Both the position numbers and the translations under genes were made by a program. The notes under the pieces were generated by a model, which saw only the letters and a list, made by a program, of their open reading frames with translations, made no database searches and was not told where the DNA came from. DNA of 32,970 nucleotides from Bacteroidetes bacterium 4572_128 (GTDB lineage Bacteria; Bacteroidota; Bacteroidia; Bacteroidales; 4572-128): NCBI GenBank assembly GCA_002084355.1, contig NBLL01000032.1, positions 1 to 32,970 on the forward strand. Direction: 5' to 3'. Below, one piece after another: positions 8,826 to 17,136 of the stretch. The first letter of the stretch is position 1, and every line of letters starts with the position of its first letter.

Positions 8826-10580
8826 ATGAAAAAATTTTTAACTTATGAAGTTCTTGTTGGTAATGTAAAAATAGGAAAAAGTAATCCTATTTCTGTTCAA
8901 TCTATGACAAATACAAAAACCTTAGACACAAAAAAAAGTGTAGAACAAATTATAAAAATTACAAAAGCTGGGTCTGATTTTGTGCGTTTAACGGTTCAAA
9001 ATATTAAGGAAGCAAAGAATTTAAAAAATATAAAAAACCAATTGAAAAAATTAAATTTTAATATTCCTATTGTTGCAGATGTACATTTTAATCCAAATAT
9101 TGCAGAAATTTGTGCAAAAAATGTAGAAAAAGTAAGGATAAATCCGGGAAATTATATAGATAAAAAAAAGTTTGAAAATTTAAATTACACAGAATTAGAA
9201 TATAAAAATGAAATTAAAAAAATTCGTTTGAGGCTTTTATCGTTAATAAAAATCTGCAAAGAAAATAAAACATCTTTACGAATTGGAACAAATCACGGCT
9301 CGCTTTCTGACAGAATTATGAGTAAATATGGAAATACAATTTTAGGAATGGTAGAAAGTGCTATGGAATTTTTGAGAATTTGCAAGGAAGAAAATTTTTA
9401 TCAAGTTGTAATTTCCTTAAAATCAAGCAATACGAAAATTATGGTAAATTCTTATCGTAAAATGCTTGAAAAAATGAAAGAAGAAAAAATGAACTTTCCA
9501 TTACATCTCGGAGTTACAGAAGCAGGAGAAAGTGAAGACGGAAGAATAAAATCTGCTGTCGGAATATCAAGTCTTTTGAGAGAAGGAATTGGAGATACAA
9601 TTAGAGTTTCTCTTAGTGAAGCACCAGAATTAGAAATTCCTGTGGCAAAAAAAATCTTAAATTATCTCGAAAATAAAAAACCCGTAAAAAAAATAATAAA
9701 GAATTTCCATTTAGAAAAAAGAAAATTAAAAATTAAAAATTATCCTATGGTAATTTGCGATATTTTTGATTATAAAATTGATGAAAAATTTTTTTCAAAA
9801 TTTTATGATTTTAATGTAAAAAATAATTCTTGGGAAAGAAAATCATTAACACCAGAATTTTTTTTTGTAAATAATTTACAAATAAATGATAAATTTAAAA
9901 TTCCATTTTTTTTAAGGAATTTTAATGAAAATGCAGAATATAATTTTTTAAAAATTGAACATTCTCATTTGAAAAAAAGTTTTTTTGATAAAATAAAAAA
10001 TTTTAAAAATTTGATTTTTATTTTAGAAACTTATAGAAATGATGTTTCAGAAACTTATGCATCTTTTGAAAAATTAGAATTTTTTAAATGTGAAATTCCT
10101 GTAATTGTAAAATTTTCTTACAAAGAGAAGAACTTTGAAAATCTTTTATTAAAAGCATCTTGCGATTTCGGAGGATTATTTATTGATTCAATTGCTGACG
10201 GAATTTTTATAGAAAATAAAATTTCAAATAAAAATCCAGAAAAAATTAATGAATTAAGTTTTGGGATTTTGCAAGGAACAGGTGCAAGAATTTCAAAAAT
10301 AGAATATATTTCTTGTCCTACTTGCGGAAGAACTTCATTAAATTTACAAAATCTAATTAAAGAAATTAAAGAAAATACAAAACATTTGAAAGGCTTGAAA
10401 ATTGGAATTATGGGATGCATAGTAAATGGTTTGGGAGAAATGGCTGATGCTGATTACGGTTATATAGCTATTGGAAAAAACAAACTTAATTTATATAAAA
10501 AAAAAATTTTAATGAAAAAAAATGTTCCAATAGAAAAAGCTTCTGAAGAATTAATTAATTTAATTGCCAAAACAATTTAA
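8826..10580 (+). CDS. ispG: 4-hydroxy-3-methylbut-2-en-1-yl diphosphate synthase, large Bacteroidota form
   Basis: IspG converts 2-C-methyl-D-erythritol 2,4-cyclodiphosphate to HMBPP in the MEP isoprenoid pathway, using a [4Fe-4S] cluster. The N-terminal TIM barrel is clear (KSNPISVQSMTNTKT, VADVHFNPNIAEI, VRINPGNY, RIGTNHGSLSDRIM, LHLGVTEAGESEDGRIKSAVG). The C-terminal Fe-S domain has SCPTCGRT and GCIVNGLGEMADADYG, supplying the three cysteine ligands. Between them lies the ~200-residue insertion typical of Bacteroidota and plant enzymes, here poorly conserved and lysine/phenylalanine-rich. The track starts at 8691, but the first 45 residues look like translated intergenic sequence. The ATG at 8826 (MKKFLTYEVLVGNVKIG) fits the family better and gives 584 residues. 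The gene appears intact. Confidence 0.93.
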   Translation: MKKFLTYEVLVGNVKIGKSNPISVQSMTNTKTLDTKKSVEQIIKITKAGSDFVRLTVQNIKEAKNLKNIKNQLKKLNFNIPIVADVHFNPNIAEICAKNVEKVRINPGNYIDKKKFENLNYTELEYKNEIKKIRLRLLSLIKICKENKTSLRIGTNHGSLSDRIMSKYGNTILGMVESAMEFLRICKEENFYQVVISLKSSNTKIMVNSYRKMLEKMKEEKMNFPLHLGVTEAGESEDGRIKSAVGISSLLREGIGDTIRVSLSEAPELEIPVAKKILNYLENKKPVKKIIKNFHLEKRKLKIKNYPMVICDIFDYKIDEKFFSKFYDFNVKNNSWERKSLTPEFFFVNNLQINDKFKIPFFLRNFNENAEYNFLKIEHSHLKKSFFDKIKNFKNLIFILETYRNDVSETYASFEKLEFFKCEIPVIVKFSYKEKNFENLLLKASCDFGGLFIDSIADGIFIENKISNKNPEKINELSFGILQGTGARISKIEYISCPTCGRTSLNLQNLIKEIKENTKHLKGLKIGIMGCIVNGLGEMADADYGYIAIGKNKLNLYKKKILMKKNVPIEKASEELINLIAKTI

Positions 10581-10689
10581 AATAAAAAAATTATTTGAAA
10601 TTAAAATTTTTTTTCAAAAAAAACTAAAAATTTCGTAAAATTTTTTTTATTTAAAATTCATAAAAAATTGACTTTTTTTAATTTCTTTA

Positions 10690-11115
10690 AATTTTAAAAC
10701 AATTAAAATTTTGGTTGATTTTTGAAAAAAAAATTTTTTTTATTTTGAAATTAAAAAATATTAAAATTTTGGACGATTTTTGAAAAAAAAATTTTTTTTA
10801 TTTTGATTTAAAAAATATTAAAATTTTGGACGATTTTTGAAAAAAAAATTTTTTTTATTTTGAAATTAAAAAATATTAAAATTTTGGATGATTTTTGAAA
10901 AAAAATTTTTTTATTTTGAAATTAAAAAATATTAAAATTTTGGATGATTTTTGAAAAAAAATTTTTTTATTTTGAAATTAAAAAATGTTAAAATTTTGGA
11001 CGATTTTTGAAAAAAAAATTTTATTTTGGACGATTTTTGAAAAAAAAATTTTTTTATTTTGAAATTAAAAAATATTGAAATTTTGGACGATTTTTGAAAA
11101 AAAATTTTTTTAAAT
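10690..11115 (+). repeat. Tandem-repeat array 1, about 8 units of ~57 bp
   Basis: The unit is about ATTAAAAAATATTAAAATTT followed by TGGACGATTTTTGAAAAAAA, a T-run and ATTTTGAA. The GG of the core falls at 10713, 10771, 10828, 10886, 10942, 10998, 11028 and 11085, giving spacings of 58, 57, 58, 56, 56, 30 and 57. One unit is cut to 30 bp. Core variants are GGTTGA (first), GGATGA (two) and GGACGA (the rest). The array fills the 607-bp gap between convergent ispG and rpmE2. There are no unique spacers. The 99-residue minus-strand ORF here is only translated repeat. Confidence 0.9.
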
Positions 11116-11126
11116 AAAAATGTCAA

Positions 11127-11172
11127 AATTTTTTTATAAAAATCGATTTTTTTATAAAAATCGATTTTTTTT
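11127..11172. repeat. Short 18-bp tandem duplication TTTTTTATAAAAATCGA x2
   Basis: TTTTTATAAAAATCGA occurs twice in tandem with an 18-bp period, immediately after array 1 and before the rpmE2 stop codon. TATAAAAATCGATTTTTTTATA is itself nearly palindromic, so it could fold as a weak hairpin serving ispG and rpmE2. Confidence 0.6.
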
Positions 11173-11187
11173 TGAAAAAATTTAGAA

Positions 11188-11445
11188 TTATTTTTTAATA
11201 AATTTTTTATATTTACTTTTGAATTTGTCAATTCTACCTGCTGTATCTATTACAAAATTCAATTTTCCTGTATAAAAAGGATGTGATTTGCTAGAAATCT
11301 CTAACTTTATTAATGGATATTCTTTTCCATTATATTCTATATTATCCTTAGTATTTGCTGCTGATTTTGTCAAAAATGTATGACCATTAGACATATCTTT
11401 AAATACAACAAGACGATAATTTTTTGGGTGTATTTTCGTTTGCAT
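11188..11445 (-). CDS. rpmE2: 50S ribosomal protein L31 type B
   Basis: The 85-residue protein matches L31 type B along its whole length (MQTKIHPKNYRLVVFKDMSNG, SKSHPFYTGKLNFVIDTAGRIDKFKSKY). It has no cysteine, so it is the zinc-independent (C-) paralogue, the usual L31 of Bacteroidota. L31 binds at the 50S central protuberance and bridges the subunits. The gene stands alone, ends next to array 1, and has a good Bacteroidota -7 box upstream. Confidence 0.96.
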   Translation of the reverse strand: MQTKIHPKNYRLVVFKDMSNGHTFLTKSAANTKDNIEYNGKEYPLIKLEISSKSHPFYTGKLNFVIDTAGRIDKFKSKYKKFIKK

Positions 11446-11484
11446 TTTTTTTATTTTTTTTTAATAAATTTTATTTTAAAAACG

Positions 11485-11492
11485 CAAATATA
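11485..11492 (-). promoter_or_regulatory. Probable -7 box (TATATTTG) of rpmE2
   Basis: The minus strand reads TATATTTG, a match to the Bacteroidota sigma factor -7 consensus TAnnTTTG, 40 bp upstream of the rpmE2 start. No TTG could be found at the usual -33 distance, so the call rests on the -7 box and its position. Confidence 0.5.
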
Positions 11493-11535
11493 ATTTTTTT
11501 TTTATAAAAAAAATTATATTATTTTTTTATAAATT

Positions 11536-12147
11536 ATGAAAAAAATATTATTAGAAAGTTTTTACCTTGCACCAATTCAATATTATTCTAAATTGCTGAA
11601 TTACAAAGCTTTAATAGAAGTTAATGAAAATTATACAAAACAAACATATAGGAATAGGTGTAAAATTTATTCTGCAAATGGAATTCAAACTTTAAGCATA
11701 CCAGTTAAAAATGAGAAAAAACAAAAAACTTTAGTGAAAGATGTAAAAATTTCTTACGAAACAAATTGGCAAAAACAACATTATAAATCAATAAAATCTG
11801 CATACGGTCGCTCACCTTTTTACGAATATTTTATTGATGAAATAAAAATTTTTTATTTTAAAAAATATAAATTTTTATTAGATTTTAATACAGAATTTCA
11901 AAATTTAATTATAGAAAATTTAGAAATTGAAAATAATTTTTCTTTTACAAAAAATTATATTTCAAAATATCAATTTGATATTTTAGATTTTAGAGGAAAA
12001 ATAAGTCCAAAAAAGAAACTTGCTGACAATGAATTTTTAATGAAAAATTATATACAGGTTTTTGAAAATAAATTTGGTTTTAAATCTAATTTAAGTATAA
12101 TAGACCTTCTTTTTAATGAAGGTCCAAATGCAATTTCTTTTTTATAA
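11536..12147 (+). CDS. WbqC-family protein
   Basis: This 203-residue protein belongs to the WbqC-like family. The N-terminal LLESFYLAPIQYYSKLLNY, the central KTLVKDVKISYETNWQKQHYKSIKSAYGRSPFYEYF and the C-terminal IIDLLFNEGPNAISFL are the family's conserved blocks. Some members lie in O-antigen or surface-sugar loci, but the biochemical activity is not established. It is divergent from rpmE2. It is convergent with the formimidoylglutamase-like gene, sharing the sequence TTATAA so that both stop codons overlap within 6 bp. The gene appears full length. Confidence 0.85.
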   Translation: MKKILLESFYLAPIQYYSKLLNYKALIEVNENYTKQTYRNRCKIYSANGIQTLSIPVKNEKKQKTLVKDVKISYETNWQKQHYKSIKSAYGRSPFYEYFIDEIKIFYFKKYKFLLDFNTEFQNLIIENLEIENNFSFTKNYISKYQFDILDFRGKISPKKKLADNEFLMKNYIQVFENKFGFKSNLSIIDLLFNEGPNAISFL

Positions 12148-13290
12148 AAACTTCTTATAAAATTTTAACCATCTTTCAGGTAAATTTCCATTCAAAACAT
12201 TTATGTAATCTTGATGCGAAACAGATAAAATAAATTTTTTTCGCTCATTTTTATCATTATAAAAAAATTCTAACCACCATCTTTCAGTAATTCTACTTTT
12301 ATAAAAAGTAAAAATTTCACTGTTCAAATTTAAAATAAATTTTTCATAATTTTCAGTTTCTTTATTCGGAAAATCTGCTTTTCGCCAATAAAAACCTTCT
12401 ATAAAATGCCAAATAATTTGTGCTGTTAAATGCGAACTTTGAAAATTATCGTCAGATTTTATTCCTGTTTCATAAATTCCAAAGGAGGAGATATTATCAC
12501 TCATTCCTGCATATTTTGCAATTTGACAAATTTCTTCCGCATAAAGTCCATTTGGAGAACTAAGAAAATTCGACGGCGAATCTGATAAACGAACAGCGGA
12601 AAGATTGACATTAAAAATATCTATATCCCTAATAAATATTTCTGTATCTTTAATGTTTTCGCGAATTTTACCCATTCGCAAACACTCAAAATTATTCTCT
12701 TCTATCCAATTTAATTCTTCTTCAGAAACAAAATAATTTTGATAAGACAAATTTAAAAAATGAAATAAATTAGGTTCTTTTGATTTAAAAATCTCTTTTA
12801 AAAAAGAAAAATTATTTTCATTTAAAATATTCAAATTTGAATCTACTGAAGCAATATTTATATTTTTTTTTATGTTTTTATATCCAATAAAATTTGCAAA
12901 AACTAAATCTATACTTCCACCGATTAAAATCGGAATAACATTTTTTTCCAATATTTTTTCCAAAATATAAGAAATTCCAAAATATGTATCTTTAATTGTT
13001 TTTCCAGTTTTAAAATTTCCCAAATCAATAATTTTCATATTTTCATTGATTTTGCTCAGCGAATATAATTTTTTTCTGACAAAATTCGGAGCAATTTTGC
13101 AAAATTTATTTTTGCTATTTCTATTTTCTTCAACTCCAAAAATCACTAAATCGTAATTTTCTAAATTAATATAATTATCTTTTTCACTAAAAAAATAAAC
13201 ATTTTTTCCTAAAATAGAATCTTTTGGTAAAAAATCAAAATATTCATTTTCTTTATAAGAAAACGGTTCGAAATAATTTTTTAATTTCAT
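12142..13290 (-). CDS. Formimidoylglutamase-like (arginase superfamily) protein, metal site apparently lost
   Basis: The fold signature of ureohydrolases is visible in order: VIPILIGGSIDLVFA, INIASVDSNLNIL, FIRDIDIFNVNLSAVRLSD, SPNGLYAEEICQIAKYAGMSD and SSFGIYETG. It resembles the Bacteroidota proteins annotated as formimidoylglutamase. The canonical manganese ligands are largely absent: the GG-D/H-H motif reads GGSID, the second-strand D-x-H-x-D reads SVDSNL, and the S-x-D-x-D motif reads DIDIFNVN. A conventional arginase or HutG activity is therefore doubtful and it may be a pseudoenzyme or have another role. No other histidine-degradation gene is nearby. Its start overlaps the acyltransferase stop by 4 bp (ATGA), so it is the last gene of the clpC-lipB-pabB operon. 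Confidence 0.8.
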   Translation of the reverse strand: MKLKNYFEPFSYKENEYFDFLPKDSILGKNVYFFSEKDNYINLENYDLVIFGVEENRNSKNKFCKIAPNFVRKKLYSLSKINENMKIIDLGNFKTGKTIKDTYFGISYILEKILEKNVIPILIGGSIDLVFANFIGYKNIKKNINIASVDSNLNILNENNFSFLKEIFKSKEPNLFHFLNLSYQNYFVSEEELNWIEENNFECLRMGKIRENIKDTEIFIRDIDIFNVNLSAVRLSDSPSNFLSSPNGLYAEEICQIAKYAGMSDNISSFGIYETGIKSDDNFQSSHLTAQIIWHFIEGFYWRKADFPNKETENYEKFILNLNSEIFTFYKSRITERWWLEFFYNDKNERKKFILSVSHQDYINVLNGNLPERWLKFYKKFL

Positions 13291-14105
13291 TTTTTATTCA
13301 AATTATAAACTTTATTTTTTATCTTTTCTGCCCAAATTTTCTGAGAAAAATTTTTTTCTAAATCTTTATAAAAAATTTTTTTTCCTATTTTTAGACTTAT
13401 TTTTTTATCTTTTTGTTTAAAAACTTCTGAGGGCAATAAAATTAATTCTACATTAAATTTTATTCCAATTTTTTCTCTAAAACGAGCGATATTATAAAAA
13501 ATATTAGAATTTTGTGCTTTTATAAAAACCGGAACAATATTTCTTTTGTGTTGAATTGCTTTTTTTACAAAAGTATGTTTCCATTTTAAATCTTGAATTA
13601 TACTATTTTTACGTCTTGAAACAAGTCCTGCAGGAAAAATTAAAATTTGTTTATCAGATTTAAAAGCACTTTCAATTTTTGAAATGTGAACTTTAGAATT
13701 AGAGCCGTATAAATTTACACCGAGAAAAATATTTTGCAAATTTTTGAAAAAAAATAATAAATCATTTACAATAATTTTCAAATTTGGAAAAAATTTAGAA
13801 ACAGTTCTGGCAAAAATAATTCCATCTAAACCTCCCAAAGGGTGATTTGCAACAAAAATTAATTTTTCGTTTTTAGGCAAATTTTCTTGTCCTTTTACTT
13901 CAATTTTTAAATTGAAATATTTAATGATTTCGTCTATAAAATCAAAATTATGTTTATCTTGATTTTTAATGATAAAATCATTAATTTCTTTTTGATAAAA
14001 AATTTTTTTTAAAAAATTAATTATAAATTTTGGTAAATTTAAATTTCTTTTTTTTAAAACTTCGTCTAAATTTATAAGATTAAAATTTTTCTCTTTTTTA
14101 TACAT
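13287..14105 (-). CDS. PlsC-like lysophospholipid acyltransferase family protein
   Basis: The 272-residue protein has the acyltransferase block I N-H-x4-D as ANHPLGGLD (H88, D94). Block III is the LIFPAGLVSRR segment, in place of the usual FPEGTRS, and block IV is IVPVFI. This pattern resembles the hemolysin/ornithine-lipid acyltransferase branch common in Bacteroidota, which transfers acyl groups to a lipid acceptor at the membrane. The precise acceptor cannot be read from sequence. It overlaps the next gene by 4 bp and follows pabB after 33 bp. Confidence 0.82.
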   Translation of the reverse strand: MYKKEKNFNLINLDEVLKKRNLNLPKFIINFLKKIFYQKEINDFIIKNQDKHNFDFIDEIIKYFNLKIEVKGQENLPKNEKLIFVANHPLGGLDGIIFARTVSKFFPNLKIIVNDLLFFFKNLQNIFLGVNLYGSNSKVHISKIESAFKSDKQILIFPAGLVSRRKNSIIQDLKWKHTFVKKAIQHKRNIVPVFIKAQNSNIFYNIARFREKIGIKFNVELILLPSEVFKQKDKKISLKIGKKIFYKDLEKNFSQKIWAEKIKNKVYNLNKK

Positions 14106-14138
14106 AACTTTTTTATAAAAAAATAATTTTTTACAAAC

Positions 14139-14546
14139 TTACAAAATTTTAAAAATTGCCTTTGCTTTTAATAAACATTCTTCATATTCATTTTCCAAAA
14201 TTGATTTATCTGTAATTGCACCGCCAACAGTAAAAGAAAGATATTTTTTTTTTGAATTATATAAAATACTGCGAATAATTACATTAAAATCAAAATTTCC
14301 ATCTGGCGAAATATAACCAACACTTCCAGAATATAAACCACGTTTTGTTTTTTCATATTTTTCTATCAATTCCATAGCCTTAATTTTTGGTGCTCCGGTC
14401 ATTGACCCCATAGGAAAAGAATATTTTATTGCGTCAATAAAATGAAAATTTTTATCTAATTCGGAAGAAACTGTGGAAATTAATTGGTGAACTTGTGGAT
14501 AAGTATAAATTTTACAAAATATTTTCGGCACGCTCTTTTTCGTCAT
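14139..14546 (-). pseudogene. pabB: 3' part of broken aminodeoxychorismate/anthranilate synthase component I
   Basis: This ORF carries the C-terminal third of the chorismate-binding domain: KIYTYPQVHQLISTVSSEL, FPMGSMTGAPKIKAMELIEKYE, GLYSGSVGYISPDGNFDFNVIIRS and VGGAITDKSILENEYEECLLKA. Homology starts only at about FCKIYTYP (near 14526). The first dozen residues (MTKKSVPKI) are out-of-frame translation of the upstream piece, so the ATG at 14546 is not a true start. The loss relative to the 5' piece covers the highly conserved MIVDLVRNDLGR region. Confidence 0.8.
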
Positions 14547-15369
14547 TTTTTAGTTGTTTTTTTAAAATTTCATCTTCTAATTTATTTATGCCGCGCTTTA
14601 TAGTTCCTTTTATTGGCTGAGAAATAATTTTATTTCCAACTTTTTTTAAAAACCTTTCTGGACTTGCAGATAATAAAAATTTATCTTCCAACTTATAAAA
14701 ACACGAAAACGGTGTCGGAGAAATTTCTTTTAAATCAAAAAATGTTCTAATGGAATTGATTTCTGTTTCTTCGGAAAAAAATTCTTGGCAAAAATTTATT
14801 TCATAAATATCACCAATTTTTATGTGATTTTTTAATTTTTTGAGAATATCAAAATATTCTTTTTTTGTAAACCTCCTTTGAATTTTTTTTTTTAAAAAAA
14901 TTGGCGTTTTTTTGAAAAAATTTTTTTTCGAAAGATTTTCTACAATCTCTATAATTTGATTTTCATTAAAAAAATCATTTAAAAATTCAATTTCTAATTT
15001 GTTTTTTTTAAAAAAGAAAATAATTTGTGGACAAAAAAAATGAATTTTTGGGAAAAATACATTATCAATATTTTCAGATTTTAAATCTTCCAATTCGTTT
15101 TTTAAATCGTAAGTAAAAAAACCAAATAACCAGTCTTTTTTTTCTTCATAAAATTTTTTTAAATTTGAAAAATTATCTTCCTTTTGAATTTTTAATTCGT
15201 CAGAAATTCCAAGAGCAAATATTTTTTCAAAAGAAAAATTAGGTGAAAAATCCTTAAAATCATTGCTGTCTAAATAAACAAATTTTGAGAAATTCTCATT
15301 TGCCCAGAAAAATAAATTTTCCTTAAAAATTTCTATATTTTTCAAAAAAAAATTTTTTTTTAACCTCAT
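14512..15369 (-). pseudogene. pabB: 5' part of broken aminodeoxychorismate/anthranilate synthase component I
   Basis: The 285-residue piece starts with a divergent N-terminal domain. The chorismate-binding domain follows: FTKKEYFDILKKLKNHIKIGDIYEINFCQEF, then PTPFSCFYKLEDKFLLSASPERFLKK, then QPIKGTIKRG and LKNDEKERAEN. It then stops after two more codons. The NFCQEF and SPTPFS forms point to PabB (4-amino-4-deoxychorismate for folate) more than TrpE, though the two are hard to separate. The family motif after KERAEN is missing and the frame changes, so about 25 residues appear deleted. Even a ribosomal frameshift could not restore the lost motif. The gene lies between the ydjM-like gene and the acyltransferase in the minus-strand operon. 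Confidence 0.8.
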
Positions 15370-15401
15370 AATATTTTTTTTATTTTAAATAAAAAAATAA
15401 A

Positions 15402-16061
15402 TTATAAAAAAATATCCATTTTTTCAAAAAAATTTTTATTTAAAAACAAAAATATCAATATTAAAATATAAACAAAAATGCTCGTTTTTTTATGCTTAGA
15501 ATAAAATTTCAAAGCTGTTCCAAAAGATTTTTTCTTTTCTAATAATTTTTTTTTTGATAATTTTAAAGAGTAAATTTCATCTAAAATTAAATGACTTAAA
15601 TATCCAATCATAACAGATAAAGAAATTATAAATTTATCTTTCAATGGAATTTTAAAAAAATCTAAAAAAAATAAAAGCATTAAAAATGATAAAAAAGACA
15701 TAGGTATAGAATGAAATATTCCTCTATGTTTTGTTAATTTTTTGACAAGATATGTTCCGGGAAACCAAATTATTAAAAAAATTATTATCGGAGCAGAAAT
15801 TAATATTTCTATTTTATAATTTTCTTTGTAAAAAAAATATAATCCAATTATTGCAAATAAAAAAGAAAAAAACACTGAAAATATTTTTATTGGTTTTCCC
15901 GAATTGCTGTCTATATCCGGTAAAAAAGAACCAACAAAACAACCGAAAACAATTAAAAATGCTATCCAGATATTTGTTATTGTAGAAAAAAGTAAACACA
16001 CAGCACTAAAAAAAAATCCTACAATTATTCCTAAAGTTGTGTGTGTTTTGAAATTTGCCAT
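15402..16061 (-). CDS. YdjM-type membrane-bound metal-dependent hydrolase family protein
   Basis: The 219-residue protein has about five hydrophobic segments and the pattern of the YdjM/LexA-binding membrane hydrolase family. An N-terminal KTHTTLG sits before the first membrane segment, GSFLPDIDSNSGKP follows the second, then a cytoplasmic or periplasmic KHRGIFHS, and LSHLILDEI near the end. The H and D residues in these blocks are the proposed metal ligands. The substrate is unknown. It lies 12 bp downstream of lipB and 32 bp upstream of pabB, so it is cotranscribed with them. Confidence 0.8.
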   Translation of the reverse strand: MANFKTHTTLGIIVGFFFSAVCLLFSTITNIWIAFLIVFGCFVGSFLPDIDSNSGKPIKIFSVFFSFLFAIIGLYFFYKENYKIEILISAPIIIFLIIWFPGTYLVKKLTKHRGIFHSIPMSFLSFLMLLFFLDFFKIPLKDKFIISLSVMIGYLSHLILDEIYSLKLSKKKLLEKKKSFGTALKFYSKHKKTSIFVYILILIFLFLNKNFFEKMDIFL

Positions 16062-16073
16062 CTATAAAAATTT

Positions 16074-16769
16074 TTATAAACAAAAAACTTTCAAAAAATT
16101 TTTATAAACTTTATCTTGAACTTCTTTAAAATTTATTTCTTTTCCGATTTCATTTTTCATGGAAGTAACACCTTTATTTCCTATTCCGCAAGGAATTATA
16201 TGGTTAAAATAATCCAAATTTGTGTTTATATTCAAAGCAAAACCATGCATACTAACATACCTACTTGCTCTAACTCCAATGGCACAAATTTTTCTAACTT
16301 TAAATGGATTTCCAACATCCAACCAAACTCCGGTAGAATTTTCCAAACGACTTCCTTTTATTTTATACTCTGCTAGGGTAAGAATAATTACTTCTTCTAA
16401 ATTTCTTATATAATTTTTTATCGTAAAATCAAAATTTTCAAGGTCAATAATTGGATACCCAACCAATTGACCTTCACCGTGATAAGTTACATCGCCGCCT
16501 CTATTTATTTTATAAAAACGTGCATTAATTTTTTTTAAAAAATTATCGTCGAAAAGCAAATTATTTGTAGAACCACTTTTCCCCATAGTATAAACATGAG
16601 GATGCTGACAAAATAATAAGTGATTTTCTGTTGCTTTGTCTTGATTATTTTCTCTGTTTTCTAACTTTTGATTTATGATTTTATCAAAAATTTTTTCTTG
16701 ATATTCCCAAGACTTTTTATAATCAATTAAAGCAAGATCTTCAAAAATTATTTTTTTATTTTTTGGCAT
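16074..16769 (-). CDS. lipB: Octanoyl-[acyl-carrier-protein]:protein N-octanoyltransferase
   Basis: LipB moves octanoyl groups from acyl carrier protein to the lipoyl domains of 2-oxoacid dehydrogenases and GcvH. The core motif RGGDVTYHGEGQLVGYPIIDL (from residue 90), GVWL and KICAIGVRASRYVSMHGFALNIN, and IIPCGIGNKGVTSM are all present. C184 is the acyl-thioester nucleophile and K160 the partner lysine. The length of 231 residues is normal. The start overlaps the clpC 3' piece by 14 bp, an arrangement that suggests translational coupling. LipA is not in the window. Confidence 0.95.
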   Translation of the reverse strand: MPKNKKIIFEDLALIDYKKSWEYQEKIFDKIINQKLENRENNQDKATENHLLFCQHPHVYTMGKSGSTNNLLFDDNFLKKINARFYKINRGGDVTYHGEGQLVGYPIIDLENFDFTIKNYIRNLEEVIILTLAEYKIKGSRLENSTGVWLDVGNPFKVRKICAIGVRASRYVSMHGFALNINTNLDYFNHIIPCGIGNKGVTSMKNEIGKEINFKEVQDKVYKNFLKVFCL

Positions 16770-17136
16770 TTTTTTTAATCTTTTTTGTTAAAATCCCAAC
16801 TTCAATTTTTTTATTTTCTTTATCAAAATCAACTTTGATAATATCATTTTCTTTTATATTAGTAGAAATAATTTTCTCGGAAATTTCGTCTTCGAAATAT
16901 CTTTGGATTGCTCTTTTTATTGGTCTCGCACCGAATTTTTTTTCAAAACCTTTTTCAACAACATAATTTTTTGCTTCCTGAGAAATTTCTAATTGATAAT
17001 TTAATTTATTTACTCTTTCGAATAAACCAATTAATTCTATGTCCATAATTTTGAAAATGTCTTTTTTATCAAGCGAATTAAAAGAAACAATATCATCTAT
17101 ACGATTTAAAAATTCCGGAGCAAAAGTTTTTTTCAA
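16756..17136 (-). pseudogene. clpC: 3' part of broken clpC (end of D2 AAA+ domain)
   Basis: The ORF begins at a TTG codon inside the D2 domain (KKTFAPEFLNRIDDIVSFNSL, then GFEKKFGARPIKRAIQRYFEDEIS), containing the sensor-2 GARPIKRAI motif. The upstream bases in this frame also fit the family ([17 protein letters not shown]), so the TTG is an accident of ORF calling. About 35-40 residues that normally follow RNTIIIM, including the sensor-1 TSNIG segment, are missing between this piece and 17133..19169. A ribosome switching frame would still make a protein without sensor 1. Confidence 0.85.

Noticed and set aside
10690-11115. Possible CRISPR array
   Set aside because: The whole ~57-bp unit is repeated without unique spacers, units vary in length, and no cas gene is present in the window. 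The same holds for the arrays at 19.4 and 26.1 kb.
10932-11231. 99-residue minus-strand ORF
   Set aside because: It is translated tandem repeat (KKIFFQKSSKI cassettes) and overlaps the end of rpmE2; no start signal and composition unlike the genes.
12103-12124. Hairpin GACCTTC/GAAGGTC as terminator
   Set aside because: It lies inside the conserved WbqC C-terminus (DLLFNEGP), so it is explained by coding sequence, and no T-run follows.
14880-14935. Repeat-like sequence (GGCGTTTTTTTGAAAAAATT) inside pabB as an inserted element
   Set aside because: It encodes a plausible linker (KKTPIFLKKK) before the FTKKEY motif, and similar words arise by chance at this base composition; not enough to claim insertion.
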